A stretch of DNA of 64,000 bases from Karalla daura (lineage: Eukaryota; Chordata; Actinopteri; Chaetodontiformes; Leiognathidae): contig CM055200.1 in NCBI GenBank assembly GCA_029224185.1, positions 10,961,670 through 11,025,669 on the forward strand. Reading direction: 5' to 3'. Shown here piece by piece: positions 1 to 13,420 of the stretch; the first letter of the stretch is position 1, and each line of letters opens with the position of its first letter. Both the position numbers and the translations under genes were made by a program. Below the pieces are notes generated by a model that did no database searches, was not told the origin of the DNA, and worked only from the letters and a program-made list of their open reading frames with translations.

Positions 1-216
1 CCGCGGCCCTCCTTCCAGGTGCACCGACCAGCGCAACATTCCACGGCCCAGCACCTCCTACCGCCTCCGCCGCAGTCCTTACACCATCACTGGGCTGCCC
101 GCCGGGACGCCATGGACGCCACGCCGCCCAGACCTGCACCACGGCGAGAGGGCCAGCACGTGAGGGAGCGCGGCTCGGCCGAGGAGAGAGAGAGGGGGGG
201 GGGGGGGGTGGACTAG
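1..216 (+). CDS. possible terminal coding exon of a gene entering from the left
   Basis: Frame 1 is open from the window edge to a TAG at 214-216 and reads as Pro/His/Arg/Ala-rich protein (for example STAQHLLPPPPQSLHHHW). A pyrimidine-rich run ending in CAG at 16-18 could be a splice acceptor. A long G run (about 195-208) lies just before the stop. AATAAA signals follow at 451-456 and 579-584, which suits a 3' end here. No domain is visible and the composition alone would keep a short frame open, so this may be chance. If conserved gene order with human 1q42 holds, a pecanex-family gene (pcnx2) in this orientation is one candidate, but I see no residue-level support. Confidence 0.22.
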   Translation, partial: PRPSFQVHRPAQHSTAQHLLPPPPQSLHHHWAARRDAMDATPPRPAPRREGQHVRERGSAEERERGGGGVD

Positions 217-1650
217 GAGTGGCAGCGGAGGCGAACACAAAGGGGAAGTGTTTGACCTCTCGGGCTGAGAGGTGCTCAGCTTTGCAGGTGCTGACAGGCT
301 CACAAGCCCCCGTATTATCTAGGCTGGGAGTATTTTAAGAGGTGATTAGACCAACACGTACCACTCCTCTTTCTCTCCGTTCACCCTCATTGCCAGTAAC
401 ACCCCCCCCCACAGTGTGCTATAAAGATGCAGTAATTATAGAATCATATAAATAAATACGCACCCTGTTTTAAAGATGTTGCATCAATATTGTCAACAAC
501 GTGCTATAGCGATCCTCTCATATCAATGAGAAGCGTTTGTGAGAGTTGGGATTTGCGCTATGGATTCAAATCCTAGGTAATAAAGAGAAAGCCTGCCAGG
601 GGAAATACATCAACAACTAGGCTGTAATTCAACAATACTTTCACATTCACTCACAGGCAACTACAAAAATATACATCATTAATGCCTTTCCTTATCCTGT
701 CTCATGAGTCACTTCCTCACTGACCTCCAACCTTTGTTTGCTCTTAAAAATAAACCCCCTTGAGAAGACCACAGACCTTGCTATTTCCAGACCCACACAT
801 CTCCGAGGAGCAACTTGGAGCAGATCTGGGCGACAGGCAAGAGTGAGTCCTAACTTTATTAGTTTGTTATGAGTCTGTGCTTTGAGGACTGCTGCCTTAG
901 GAGGTGAGGTTAAAAACACTACATTGGGGAAGGACAAGGTAAACAAAATAACTTCACTTGACAAGATTTTTTAGAATTAGAAATGAACTCTTAAAACGTG
1001 ATGCATTATCTAACGCCTCTAACTCTTAGTGATCCATCTGTTTACCTTGGTGTGAACCAGGTATTTTGCAGTGCAAACTCTGGCCGCACCTGCGAGACAA
1101 CAGTCCACACAAACAGGCAGAAGGTGATGGATCAGCGTGCTCTGGCTCAGCTCTGCTACAGCTCATCGATTTCCTTGTAGTTTCGGGAAACCAAACGCCT
1201 TGATCTCATCTTGATTCTGTCTTTTCTCGTGCTAATTCTGGGAGGTATTTGCGGGAGCACATCCGGATGGAGAACAGCTACTACCTACTTCACCCTCCAG
1301 GATAGGATATTGTTGATATGAGGTTACTATAGTGTGGACCACTGATTACAGTGTCTCTGTTTGAGCATATGAGAAAGAGCGATCGCAGACTGAAGTGATG
1401 TTGGATGATAGAGCCCCGGTGACATTGAGCTGGCGCTGGGTTCACTACATTCCCATCAGCGGCTCCCATGCTAGCAGGCTAGCTAGCTGACGTTAGCCAG
1501 CTCAGAGGAAAACACCCGCCTGTGAGAGGGGCTCCCGTGTCACTGCGTGAACCCGAACAACAGCTGACTGAGTAAACAAGCGTCCCCGTGTGCTGCAGTT
1601 TCACAACCAGGAGATGAAGTTGTGTGTGTGTAGCAGCCAGGCTGGAGCCA
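217..1650. other. non-coding stretch
   Basis: No convincing coding exon on either strand. It holds two AATAAA hexamers (451-456, 579-584) that could serve a plus-strand gene ending at the left edge. The rest is AT-rich, becoming GC-richer from about 1400 as it approaches the putative promoter region. Confidence 0.5.
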
Positions 1651-1656
1651 ACTCAC

Positions 1657-1900
1657 CTTGTTTCACTGTTAGCGAGCTAACCTGGTGTGGAGTGCAGTCG
1701 AGGAGGGGAGGGGGTAACTCAGCGGGGTTTGAGCCTCAGTCTGAGCCCCGGCCACGTCCCCGGACACTCAGCAGCAGCGGCAGGACAGCTCTGGAGTTCC
1801 TCCACCTGCAGGCTGACGAGCTTGTGGCTTGCTGGTGTTTGGGTTGAGCTGTTTCCACTTGCTGCTGGAGCTGCTGAGCGACTCCCTCATGACGTGTAGG
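1657..1900 (-). other. putative non-coding first exon and promoter of a leftward gene
   Basis: On the minus strand a GC-rich block is followed by a strong splice donor: the exon would end CAAG at 1657 and the intron begin GTGAGT at 1656-1651. A short minus-strand frame begins at an ATG near 1890 (MRESLSSSSSKWKQ...) and stops before the donor, so it would be an upstream ORF rather than the main protein. A TGACGT-type half site (CRE-like) lies near 1889-1894, and the (GATA)n array begins about 40 bases upstream. No downstream exon is recognisable between here and the left edge, so the gene is unidentified. This is a promoter prediction only. Confidence 0.3.
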
Positions 1901-1940
1901 GAGAGGAGCGAGCTACGCCACAGCGCCCCCTGTCGGCCCG

Positions 1941-2097
<157 letters not shown>

Positions 2098-2147
2098 GAA
2101 ACCGATGGATGATGGGTGGAGAAGACAACACTTTTTTATTTATTTAT

Positions 2148-3060
2148 TTATTTACAAAGCAAACAAAAGTGTTCAAACATCACACAAATACAGACAGGGT
2201 GAGGGGGATAACACTTTGAAGGCCACATTGAACAGATGTGTTTTGTAAATGTCCAGAGAGGGGCATTGCGTATGTCAGGTGGGAAAGAGTTCCAGAGGGT
2301 GGGTGCAGCAAAGATGAAGACCCGATCCTCAAAGGAGCGGAGACTGGTGTGGGGAAATGAGAGCAGGCCAGAGTCTGGGTATGGGGTGTTGGGACAGAGG
2401 AGGCCAGACAGGTACATGGAAAGTCAGGCCATGGAGGGACTTCTGGGCAAGGAGTAGGATTTTGTATCTGGTGCAGAACTTGACCAAGTGAAGGTGAATG
2501 AAGGTGGAGGTGAGGTGCTGTCAGGGTCTGGTGCGAGTGAGGACCCTGGCAGCCGAGTTCTAGACATACTAGAGACTGACCAGGGTTTTGTTGGGACCCT
2601 CAAATAGGACACTATTGCAGTAGTTTAAACAGAAGGAGTGAACGAGTTTCTCTGCCACTGGATCGTGAGTTTCAGATGAAAGAAGGTGGATTTGGTGATT
2701 GAGTGAGTTGATAAAGGACTGGAAAGAGTGAAGAGCACTCCCAGGTTGTGGACCTCTGAGGATGGGGAGTACAGTGATGGTCAGGAGAAAAACTCTGACC
2801 TTGTTGAGCAGTGCCATGAAGGCAGCAACTATGAGCTATGAGTTTTATTGCTGTTGAGCTTTAGGTGAGAAGAAGGTTTCGTGCTGAGATAAAGCTTGGT
2901 GTCATTTGTATAAGTGGAAGTTGAGTTTATAGGCTCATGATTTCATCAAGTGGAAGCATGGTGAAAAGAAGAGGGCGGAGGACCAAGCCTTGGAGGATTC
3001 CATGGCTGACACGGGTGGAGGATGAGGAGCAACCCGTGTGAGTAACAAATTGCTCCCTTC
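2148..3060 (-). mobile_element. decayed non-LTR retrotransposon (LINE) 3' half
   Basis: Read on the minus strand, three blocks occur in the order expected for a LINE reverse transcriptase. Near 3000-2880 is a GILQGLVLRPLLF block, a worn version of the GxPQGSxLGPLLF RT motif, followed by a disrupted YADDTQLYLS-like region. Near 2680-2570 is AEKLVHSFCLNYCNSVL, resembling the conserved A-LVHSFV-SRLDYCNSLL block downstream of the RT core. Near 2350-2270 is FAAPTLWNSFPPDIRNAP, the typical C-terminal APxLWNSLPxxIRxAP block. Stops and frame changes separate the blocks, so it is inactive and 5'-truncated. The style suits L2, Rex1 or related fish LINEs; I cannot fix the clade. A (TTTA)n-like run near 2134-2152 could be the 3' tail. 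Confidence 0.8.
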
Positions 3061-3430
3061 AGGAAATTCATGTTCCAGGTTACAACACCTTAATTTGGAA
3101 AAAGGACAGTTTACAGAGAGCAGTGGGGAACAATATCCATGGGTGATAACAGGTAATCAGTGCAGATCTAAACACATATACTGGTACAATAAAGTTTCAG
3201 ATTACTGCATGTGAAACAGGTAGTAGTAGTGTGCAAATCGCAGTGTGTAAAACTACAGTTGGTTTTTCACCTCTGGAGAACTGACAGTGGCCTCAATGTT
3301 CATGCCATCTCTGGGCTTTGCTGTAGAGATACAGGTTTTACAGTTTCCTTCATTCTTTGCATTCCCCCAATAGGAAGTTTAGCACGTGTTCAAGCTGCAT
3401 GACCGGATTAGAGGCCTGGAGCAACCTGCT

Positions 3431-3454
3431 GCCTGCCTGCCTGCCTGCCTGCCT
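3431..3454. repeat. (CCTG)n microsatellite
   Basis: Short tandem run of CCTG units followed by unique sequence. Confidence 0.9.
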
Positions 3455-6400
3455 GGAGTACAGAGTGAACAGTGCTTTCATGACGAGCCCAGGAATTCAC
3501 ACACTAGCCTGTGGTGAAATAGCTCAAACCAGCCCTGGCCATTGTTGTGTGTCCATTAGTGTTTTGCATCTCCATCAGTGAAATATTTTTAGTGCAGTGT
3601 AAGTCAAAACAAGGTAGATTCTGACACAGACTTATCATGCTCGCTGCAGACATGCAGGGGCCAGTTTAAGTAACATTTCTGCATGTGTTTTTTTTACTCT
3701 ATCAACTTTTGTAATATCCCGTTCTTTTTCACAAAGGGTTTAGTATCATTCATGGTGGCTCTACCTCTGTGGATTTGCTTTTCTTTATGTTGGTAATATC
3801 TGTGGTTTCCCACTGCTGAGAAACCTGGGGTACCAGGGACTTTTTTTAGGCTGAGGCAGAACCTGCTAGTCCCTGAGACAGGATGGAGTTGAATTAATAC
3901 AATGGTTGGAATCTCCCCCGGGCTCCCCCAAATAAATCTGAGGTGTCAAAAGTGATTAAAGGGAATGTACATAAGAAAATATAAGTGATTCTTGAACAAA
4001 ATAGTGTCAGTTTTCAATGACTGTTTGTTTCACTGTGAAATATTACTTACTTTTCATTTATGGAGGCCTCTAAAAAACCCTTCAAGTTAGTTCAAAAGGT
4101 TGGGCAACATGATTGTGACACGTTTGTGGAAGAAGGTGACGTGGGATGACGCAACCTCCAAGCCCATACTTCTCAGCTGCAGTAACCGCAGCACTGTTAC
4201 TGTAACCCACAGTAAGAGAATCGTAGCAGCAGATGGCGCCATTTGCACATGTTCTGAGAGTCCTCACAGGGTCTGTTGCCTATCACAGACCCAAACACAT
4301 TAACTCTGGCCCCAAATGTTCTCCAGAATATAACCCCAACCCTGCTATTACTGGTCAGATAATGTGACCAGATGATCTTGTTGGTCTGGTTGAGGTGCAC
4401 TTTGGCACGGATGTGACAGCCATTTAAGCAGACTTCCAGAGTCAATTGATCTCCGTGATTCTCACGTCAGATTTTTTAGCAACTCTTCAGCGTAGTAGCT
4501 GCACTATGACACGCGCTGGATCCCTGCTTCACTGGTGCACAGCCAGGGTCTTTAACCACTCAATGAGCCTAACAACCTCAGTTTATTCCAGCGTAAGACT
4601 GCGGTCGAACTGGGCGGTTGTTAGGTACGAATGTGTGTTTGATATAAAGAAAAAGTCCTCTGTCTTGCAGACGCTACTTCCAGCTCAATGCTGTCAATAA
4701 ATAAGAATGTGCTCTCGGGCAGCCTGCCTGGCTTGGAGAACAAAATAGCCTTCATCTGAGGTTCATATTGGTCTAATCCTACTGTAACTGAGGTCCAGGT
4801 GATGAGGCCAGGGATAAATGCGAACAGTTTTACTATTGTGTACCATGTGAAGCCTGTCCTGTATAGTAAATTTTACTGGAAACCTTTAACACCCTGTTTC
4901 ACACGTCTAGACTGTAAATATGACATCATGCAGCCTGATTCTGTTACCTAATATTAAATAGAATTAAGTTACAAAGGGATGGGTTTAGCATGATCAGCCT
5001 GGATCAGGAGGCAGTGAAAGTAGAGCCTTGTAAAAAGGATTACACCGTCGAGGAGCCGTGTTTCAGCTGCCACGGATCTGCTCCGATCACTGCCCAGGTC
5101 TGGTCCACTTTTGGGGGGACTTTGATTGATTCATTGTGTGTAGGCATTCCAACGGCATGCCAGCTGCACGAGACAGCACAAAGGCCAGATTGTGCCTGGA
5201 GCTGCCCGAACGACAGCTGCCCACGGCTGCCACTCTCAGCTCCGATAGGTGTTTATAGCACACAGACAGACACTCTGCGAAACAGGTCACGGCACATCGA
5301 AGCGGAGCTAGGTTCTAAAATTACCATCCCTCAAAAAGGTGAAGTAATCTAGAAAGCTGCTCCGTCTGGCATTGCCTCCAGATGGAGGATAAGATGAATT
5401 TCTCCATGTCATCTATCTCGTTCTGTTTGGGGGCAGATACGAAATCTTGCGAGTGTGAGCCGTAGCTTGTCTACTCAGCGGCCCTTTCTTGTCCTCTGTT
5501 ACACAACTGCAGCAAAGATGATGTTATTGTCTGGAAGCCGACCCAGGAATTTCTGGTAGTGGCTTGGATACGTTTGTTTAAATGATCGCATGTCTGAGAC
5601 ACAGGATATTATTTGTGGTAATTGTTTTGTTCTTGTGTTATATCATGCAAACCTAATATTGCATAACGCTATGGCATATAACACGCTGATATTACTCTGC
5701 GTTAGATTTACGATTTTTTGTGTGGACTCCTATCTTTGTTATCTCCAACAAAGGGAAAATCCTGTTTTTCATGGCTTATTTTTCTCTCGCCTGGCTCCTT
5801 TCTTCTTTCAGTGCGAACTGCAAAAAGTGAATTTTTCATCACAGACGGTCCAGAGAGAGTCCAGCCCAGCCCTGTGAAAGTCTCTGTAATCTGTGCTCAG
5901 CTCCGCCCTGCCCGCTCCGCCTGCCGTCCCACCTGTCAGCATTTGCACAGATTGCGTCACCCATCTGACCCCGCCGGGCCGCGCTGTGACACATTTGCTT
6001 AGTGGTGTGTTTTACAAACTTTATAGCCGACACATGTGGCATCTGTCTGTTGTGATGCCTTGACACAGGGAACAGGAGTCGACCAACTGCAGCATAGCTC
6101 GGCAGGTCAACAACAACTGCTAAAAACAACTGTTGTTTGGTATTCCTGGGCAGGCCCAGTGATGGAAGCGTTTTGCAATGCTCTGTGGCAGAGAAAAACA
6201 CAGCCTTTACTTAGAAATGCCTCGTTTGGTTAACCTTTTTCTTTAGCATGGCTCATAAAAGACCTAAGTGGGCTGTTATTATGAACAGTAAAACCAAAGG
6301 CCATACAAAATAAGTCAATAAATGAAAAGAAGAAGGAAGAAATGTTTGTTGACGTTGACGTGAAAAATAAGTTCCTCCTTACTCAAGTATTGATTTTTAC

Positions 6401-9400
6401 TGCAGCATTTCCACCTGTTTGACTCTTGACGGAGTCCCTCCACAGTTTCCACAACAATCTTGATTTCATAGGTTCATAGAAAGTTTCAGCAGTCATGGCG
6501 TTGTTGCGACAGTGGATCAAAAAAGGACTACAGACCAGCTTTGCCTTTTACGCTCCGTAAAGCCACCACTGCTGCTAAAAAGCACGTTTGCCAGTCAGTG
6601 TATTAGTACAACACGCAGAGATATTCCCGGGATGTTTAAGGCACTGATTTGACTTCCGCTATAGCTGGATTAGGTCAACAGCGTTGAGCCGTCCAGAATG
6701 ATGTCATAGAGCATGATCTAACTCTGTGGCCAGATGATTGAATCATACATTTTCCTTTAATTTGGGGGTTATTAAATGAACAGAGCTCCTCTCTGTGAGC
6801 CTCCAAAGAAGACGATTGGTATTTGCCTTGGGTCGTTTTCTCGCTTATGGTTCATTTGAATTGCTCTGAATTAAGGAGTAAAATTAGTGCTTTGTAGCAG
6901 CTTTTTATTTGTTAGGTTATGTTTCCAATTAGCAATTAACCAACAAGCCATACTTTATAAACTGAGTCATGTGGCCGAGCAGGGAGGCCGGGCATTGGAT
7001 AGAGCTTCAAATCCCAAACAGATGAGTGATTTAATGGAGTATTATCATTTCCATTCTGGTCATAAAAGCAGGAAAAAATGCATCAGTTTGGATTGTGAGA
7101 TGGGGTTCAGACCGTTTTGATAGTCACTAATGCAGCAATTTGTTATCGTACTGCAGTTGTATTTTTATGTAAGCAGTTCAGTTAAGTGATATATGATTTT
7201 ATTTTTGACAGATATGCTTAGATCATTTTGATGAAGTACAAACTTTACCACGTAGTTGAGTGTTTGCTAAGCTTCATTAAAACTGCAGTTTTGTGGCTTG
7301 TTCTTCTCTTAGGAGGCCGTCGAAAGCACTCCCTCGAGACGAAGCAGGGAGCAGATTTTCTTAGTTTTAGTGGTGCTTTTGTTTGTTTCTTTGTGGCTCT
7401 CTCACCTCCCTAAATAAAAGCAAATTAAGGGGAGGAAATGCTCCTGGTTTCAATTCAACAGCACGGCACAGGGCAGGTGTGAAAGTGCTCTTGAGCCTGT
7501 GTAATCTCACTTGGATACTAAAACGCTTGTTTCGCCATCTGCATCACTTTGCTTGATTCTCCCCTCACAGGCTTTCACTGCTTGATTTCTGTAATATTGT
7601 TTTATTGACACAGCTTCCTTTTTCTTTGCCTCGCGATGATACTGATACTAACCAGCACAGCACAGAGTAATAATTACCATTCCACGGGGTCTTTCCGACT
7701 GACTGCGGCAGAAGAGGCAGTGAAAAGTATTTTCATCTGAACCACTTTGATTCTGTGGTTTCTATTTTTGCCCCAAGAGAGCCCCTCCGCCCACCTCCCT
7801 CCCCCACGCACAGTTGTTTCAAAGATCGCCCGACACCTGTTTTAAACCCAATTGTTATCCCACGCCCTATCTGAAGACGCCTGCACCTGCTCCTATCGTC
7901 CCCATGTGAAGGCCAAATAAAGCTGGGAGCTCTGTGCCTCCTCCTTGTCATATCTCCAACCTGGAATGTGCAGATTTTTCTGCCCGGGCAGCCTCGGCCT
8001 GGAGACTCGTGCCTCTGCTTCTCACAATGTGAGACACGAGGCCTGTGCCAAAACAGACAGCACTCTAGGTTATTCTACTGCTGAATGGGACTTTGTGAGC
8101 ATCATTACCCAGCAATGTGAACAATTTCTGCTCTGTCACTGCGGCAGGCGCTGGTTCACACAGATGTTCCCACTCCCACCGAGCTCTCTAAAGTTACACG
8201 ACAGCTGCTCAAAATTTAGTTTCACCTTGTTCTGTGTTGCAAATCGTGGCCCTGCCGCGGAGACAAACAGCGTTCTGTCGCTCAGCTCCGCTCGCAAGAG
8301 TGCAACCACGGGTGTTTGTCATCGTGTCAGCTGAATCTCAGCATCAACAAGCCGCGAATAGTTCAGACTGGTGTCAGCAATGAGCTCATCCATTCCACTA
8401 ACAGGAGGCGACACGAATGAGGCAAACAATAACGCAGAACTTTCAGGTAGGTCCAGCTCGTTACGTAAAGCCCTGGAGGCCACCTCGTATGTCAGAGCGA
8501 GGGAAAAAAAAAAAAAAAAAGAAAGAATTGTATTCGCCCCGTCTCGTACTGAATCCAGGCCCTTTGAGGTGAGGCGTAATGATGTCTTTATAGGGAGATA
8601 AAAAAGAGTGTTTACCCTGCCGCCTTCAGAAAGGTTACAGAACATCTGTGAAAGCTTTTCCAAGTTGTCTGTGTATTTATTGCTATTTTCTTATTTATCT
8701 CCAATTAGAAAATGACAGAGCAGAATTACCTCAACTGAAACATTAAACTAATCTGTAAAGCAATAGTGGGGTTCAAAAATGACTCAAGATGTACTTTGGC
8801 TTAATTGCATTTTTCCATTTGCCCGAAGCGCTTAGATGAAACGGTTTTCCTCTGTTTCTCTTGTGAGGTTTTGTAGCACAGCGTGATTACAGAGCAACTC
8901 CGTCAAACGTCTGCACATATAAATATTTAAATGTAAATGTGTAGGTTCACCTCTCTCTTGATTCTGTGTTTCTATGCACAGAAGGTTTCTCGACCAGGCT
9001 TCTCTGCTTAGCAACGCTCGGCACCCGCAGATCCAGACAGGCCTCATCCCGTCATTAAAGTTCCTGTACGTGATGAATAAATCACCCTGGAGTGACCAAA
9101 CGAGGGCTTCAAGGCACCCGACCTGCTGCTGGGATGACATCAGGGGGCCAAACGTTAAATCCCCCTCTCACTGTGATTTATACTGTCAGAGAGGACAAAA
9201 ATGAGGTGCTCCCTTTCCTTTTTTTTTCTCGCTGTGATACGGAGAAAATTGCTTCCTTCTGCTGGAGCACAGTTGCGCATCCAAATCCATGATGTCACAT
9301 GATGACCACAGCGACCTCATCCCGTCATTCGGCCTGACCGCCACCTGAGGGTGGCTGCAGATTGGACTAAGACAAATAGCAGAAAAGGCCTGAATGACAC

Positions 9401-10932
9401 TCCGCGTCCCCACTCAGCTTTGTTTCATCAGACTCCACTTAACACAAGGCTCCAGACAAGATGTTTGCTTTAACATATCATTATGAAGCAAACACAAATC
9501 CCTCCGCGTGATAGCAACTGAATAATGACACCACCGATGAAGCCTGAGGAAATAACCACCATGGCGATGCTGCAAATGATGACACATTCACTTCAGCTCC
9601 TCAGGGAATATGCTCGTTTCTTCACAGTTGCTACGAAAACGCTGTTTCTTCACAGCTATTTGGAAATAAAAACAAATGCGGTGTGACCTGTGTTTTTGGT
9701 AGCTTGATAGCCAATATCATGTGGAAACTCTTCCGGGCTCAAAAGCTGTCTGCTCCCACATTAATCAGAGCTTTTAAGAACTTTGCGCTGTAAGAAATGT
9801 TCGTACCAGTGGGCTAACAAGCTCACAGTGACAATGCCAACACGCTGAGCTGTAACAGCTGTCATCTTTATACCACATGCACCATCTTTGTGTTGCATGT
9901 AACTATGCCAACATTTGTCAAATGGCATAAAGAACAAAGCGCAGCTGAGGCTAAAAAGTCATTAAGTAAATAAATTAAGTACCGTATGGAAATGAAACGG
10001 GACCCGGAGATGTTGCTGGATGAAAAGCTATAGGCCTCGTGAAGTTACTTTGACTTAAATTCATTTAACTCATGGCAAAAAATGTGATTTCTTTTTTTCA
10101 ATTCCAAAACAACAGCCAAGAAAAATCAGCCATTATACTTGTTGAGAGCAGGCGCTCCCATGCATGCCAATCTGTCATCAGTGGCCTCCAGTCCAGCAGC
10201 AGAAACACAAACTAACAGCAAAGTGGATACTTTTGATCATCTCTGCTCACTTGTTCACCGACTTACTTAACAATCCTGGATGCTGATCTTAAATTATTGG
10301 CTTTATAGAGAGCCAGGGTCGTTTCATTTTGATGTTTCCCGACTGCACAGTGTGAAACCTTTTTCTGACGTCTTGGCCGATTAAATAAGAACACAAGACG
10401 CTATTTAGGAGGTCTGAGACAAAACCACGGCCTGTTTGCCTTCGATCCATGATCCTCTGTCTTCTTATGCCTTCAAGTGACCTGCGGTCCTCATTTCATT
10501 GTTTCCAACAATGCTAAAGCATGAGGACGGAGGTATGGCACATATTATATTGGTTTGTATACCAGTGCCATTGAGGGCAGATTTCTCTCATGAAGCCACT
10601 TGGAATAACTACCACTGTCCAAGAAACATAGGAAGCAGGAATGTATTTTACATAAGGGCGTAGATTTTTTTTGGCATTGGAGCCGCTACAGTTGAGTAGA
10701 TTGAGAATACATGAGTCACAGCAGACAGTTGAGATTCATTGCCCCTGCTTGCCTCTTTGTGCTGTGATGACAAACTTGGCATTCGCTCTTTCTAAACAAT
10801 GAGTAATGACTGACTGAGGTGGCAGTTTATTGCGTGTGATGTCATCCCATGCCTGGGCGCTCCGCGGCTGCGATAAGAGTGGACATGTTCAGGAAAACGT
10901 GTGAAACGGGACTCCCAGGGTGAAGTTTCACA

Positions 10933-10964
10933 GGTGTGTGTGTGTGTGTGTGTGCGTGTGTGTG
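10933..10964. repeat. (GT)n microsatellite
   Basis: GT dinucleotide run interrupted once by a C. Confidence 0.9.
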
Positions 10965-13119
10965 AGCGTCAGGTGATAAGCATGCAGTCTCATTAGGGCA
11001 AATACAGCCTCAGGTGAGCGTCAAAACTGGGCGTCGCAAGGATCTCAGTGTTCAATTGGTGATTAAAAGGTTTGGTGCTCTTGCTGACAAGTATGAGTTC
11101 TGCAGGTTTTTGTTTTTTAAGCAGGTTTGATTGAGGATTTGTCATAAACTACGCTGCAGACTGTTTAATGTTGCAGCTGAGTTGACGTGGAGTGGGTGAA
11201 ACTTCACCATCAAACCCATATGGACACCGTGTAGCAAATAACGAAAATGTGGCTCTCATAATGTGTTTATATTTCCCGATGTCCATAAAGTGCAGCTGTC
11301 GTGTTGTTCTATTCAAGCACAAATCATTTCATTGTTAATGCTGTGTATTAGCCTCAGTGGCTGCAGTACAAAAGCCCACAGGCGAGCCATCTGAGAAGCT
11401 AGGCCATTGTCAAGATGTGGGCTCATACTCGTGAGCTAAGAACAAAGGAATTTAAAGCTATCTAGATCATAAGATAAGCATTAATACAAATAAATGACTT
11501 CATCCTGTCACTGGCCTGCTGTCCCGCTGCCTTGTACTTTTTGTTTCGTTGTCATTCACAAGTTTAACTTTCTCTCCTTGACCCTAGTGTTTTTTTCGTG
11601 TTTACACAGCAAGTGGTGGTTTAAATCTATTCACGTTACTATCAAGAATAGGAAGAAATAAGATTGTGGCCTTGAAGAAAAGGGCCGAACTTAAGTAGCA
11701 GTGTAACACCTGACGGAAATATAATTCTGGAGAATTAAAAAAAAGGATAAGAAAGGTAAATTTGCCTTGAAATTGAAATGAAAAGCCACTTTCTACATAA
11801 GCTACCTGAGGTAACCGCTGTGTGCCAACACGTCTAACACAAAACAAGAACCTCTGTGCACATTTTCATTCCCATCCTCTTATTTAATGCTAAACATTGA
11901 GTGAGAGCCAAACTCTGAGTAAAACTTTCCAGCATTGATTCTGCCATTTTTGCATCGTCCTGCACAACAAAATAACAATACAACTAAAATACAGACAGGC
12001 CATTCATTCACTTCTGTTACGTCATGTAAAAAGAGATGACTTTGTTTTTCAAAACAATCCTGTCCAGGAAGTCATGAAGATGCTGTGGCAAAGAGCACAG
12101 GGTGTGATCACTCTGTGGGCCTTGTGGTTGCTGAAGAGATCCGGCCAAGTATGGCTGACATAACACATGTCAAGTAAGTATTTTCATTTTTCTTATTCCT
12201 TTCATATCAACCATTTTTAAAACTTCCAATCTTTTCTTTTTTGATCGTGATCCAGGGTGAAAACTGAGTCTTATCTGTGCTGAAACTTGACCAGCGGGCC
12301 GATCATGCCTTTGAGATGACATAGACCAAGTGGAAAAGTACAGACCCCCTCTAGCGCCCATCTCTCCTCCGCCGCAGCTATCGCTCTCCTTTCATGCGGG
12401 CAGCCTCAGTGACATCACCCCTCGAACGAGTCTTCCAAGTCAAATTTACTGACTCCAATAAAATGGAAGATATCTAACAAGGGCCATCACCAACCAGGGC
12501 GTGCGGTGAGAAAGCATCCGGACTTTATTATCATCTTGGGAGGCAGTGATATCAGCCACGGGGCCAGAACCAGCTTGTCTGTAGCGGCAGTCCTCAAAGA
12601 TGCACATAAAGGAAGATGGCATGTATAACAAGCCCTGAGTTCAAGGCCGAGGTTGAGATTATTTGTAATGGATCTGGGCAGCTCAGTTAATGGTTACGCA
12701 CAAGATGTGAACGAGCTGTGGGGAGGGAGCACTTCCAGGGTAAACAACATAAGGAAGGTGTTACAGTAGCCTAATCTGACTGGGTTGGCAGAGGTGGGAC
12801 ACCTGGTTCAAATCTAATCTGACTCTGTGTAACACTGTGAGCAAACAACTTTCCATCCTTTCTAAATGCTTACGGCGGAGCAGCATAACAGAGGCTCTGC
12901 AAACACAGCCCCTGCTTCAAAGGCTTGAGAGGGAGGTTCAACCCATTTTGCAAAGAATTTGCATTTAAACATTAACCCTGTACCAGGTGACTCCTGGCAA
13001 ATCTTATACTGTATGATACGGTGTGCTAAGTTACCTCCACAGTTTTTGTGGAGTTTGTAGATATCATTTTTGGGTGGCACCTCTTCATGTATCTCCCAAA
13101 ACATCTATTATCCTTCTTT

Positions 13120-13280
13120 AAAAGGCAAAGTTTAAAGAAATAGTTTGACAGTTATGGAAATATATTATCAGCATTCTTGCCGAGAGTTAAAAGAGGAACT
13201 CACGCCACACGCTACCGAATGACTCAGCTCCGCTTAGCACGAAGACTTCTGCAGAAAACTTAAAAAAGCAGATAAAAAAA
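13120..13280. repeat. degenerate dispersed fish repeat
   Basis: The segment contains an 'aaagaaatagtttgaca' start, a 'cttgccgagagtta' core and a 'ccgcttagcacgaagact' end. It resembles a short interspersed repeat common in percomorph genomes, with a CTTGCCGAGAGTTAGATGAGA core and a TTAGCTTAGCATAAAGACTGG tail. The identification rests on remembered consensus, and the copy is clearly diverged. It ends in an A-rich stretch. Confidence 0.5.
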
Positions 13281-13395
13281 AAGATGCTTCATCAGTGGCT
13301 TTCATGTGTTATTTACAAGAGATTTAAAGCCATACATGGTTGCAACTTACACATGAAAACTAACTTGAATGGTATGCATCGGTTTGGGATCTTTA

Positions 13396-13420
13396 ACCAT
13401 ATTTTGGGTTAAAATATGGT
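13396..13420. repeat. small perfect inverted repeat
   Basis: Ten-base arms (ACCATATTTT and AAAATATGGT) around a five-base GGGTT loop. AT-rich and isolated; probably chance or a transposon remnant. Confidence 0.6.

Noticed and set aside
560..590. tRNA B-box-like GGATTCAAATCC
   Set aside because: No matching A box or cloverleaf could be drawn upstream.
4990..5352. 120-codon plus-strand ORF
   Set aside because: No domain or splice partners; expected by chance in 11 kb of non-coding DNA.
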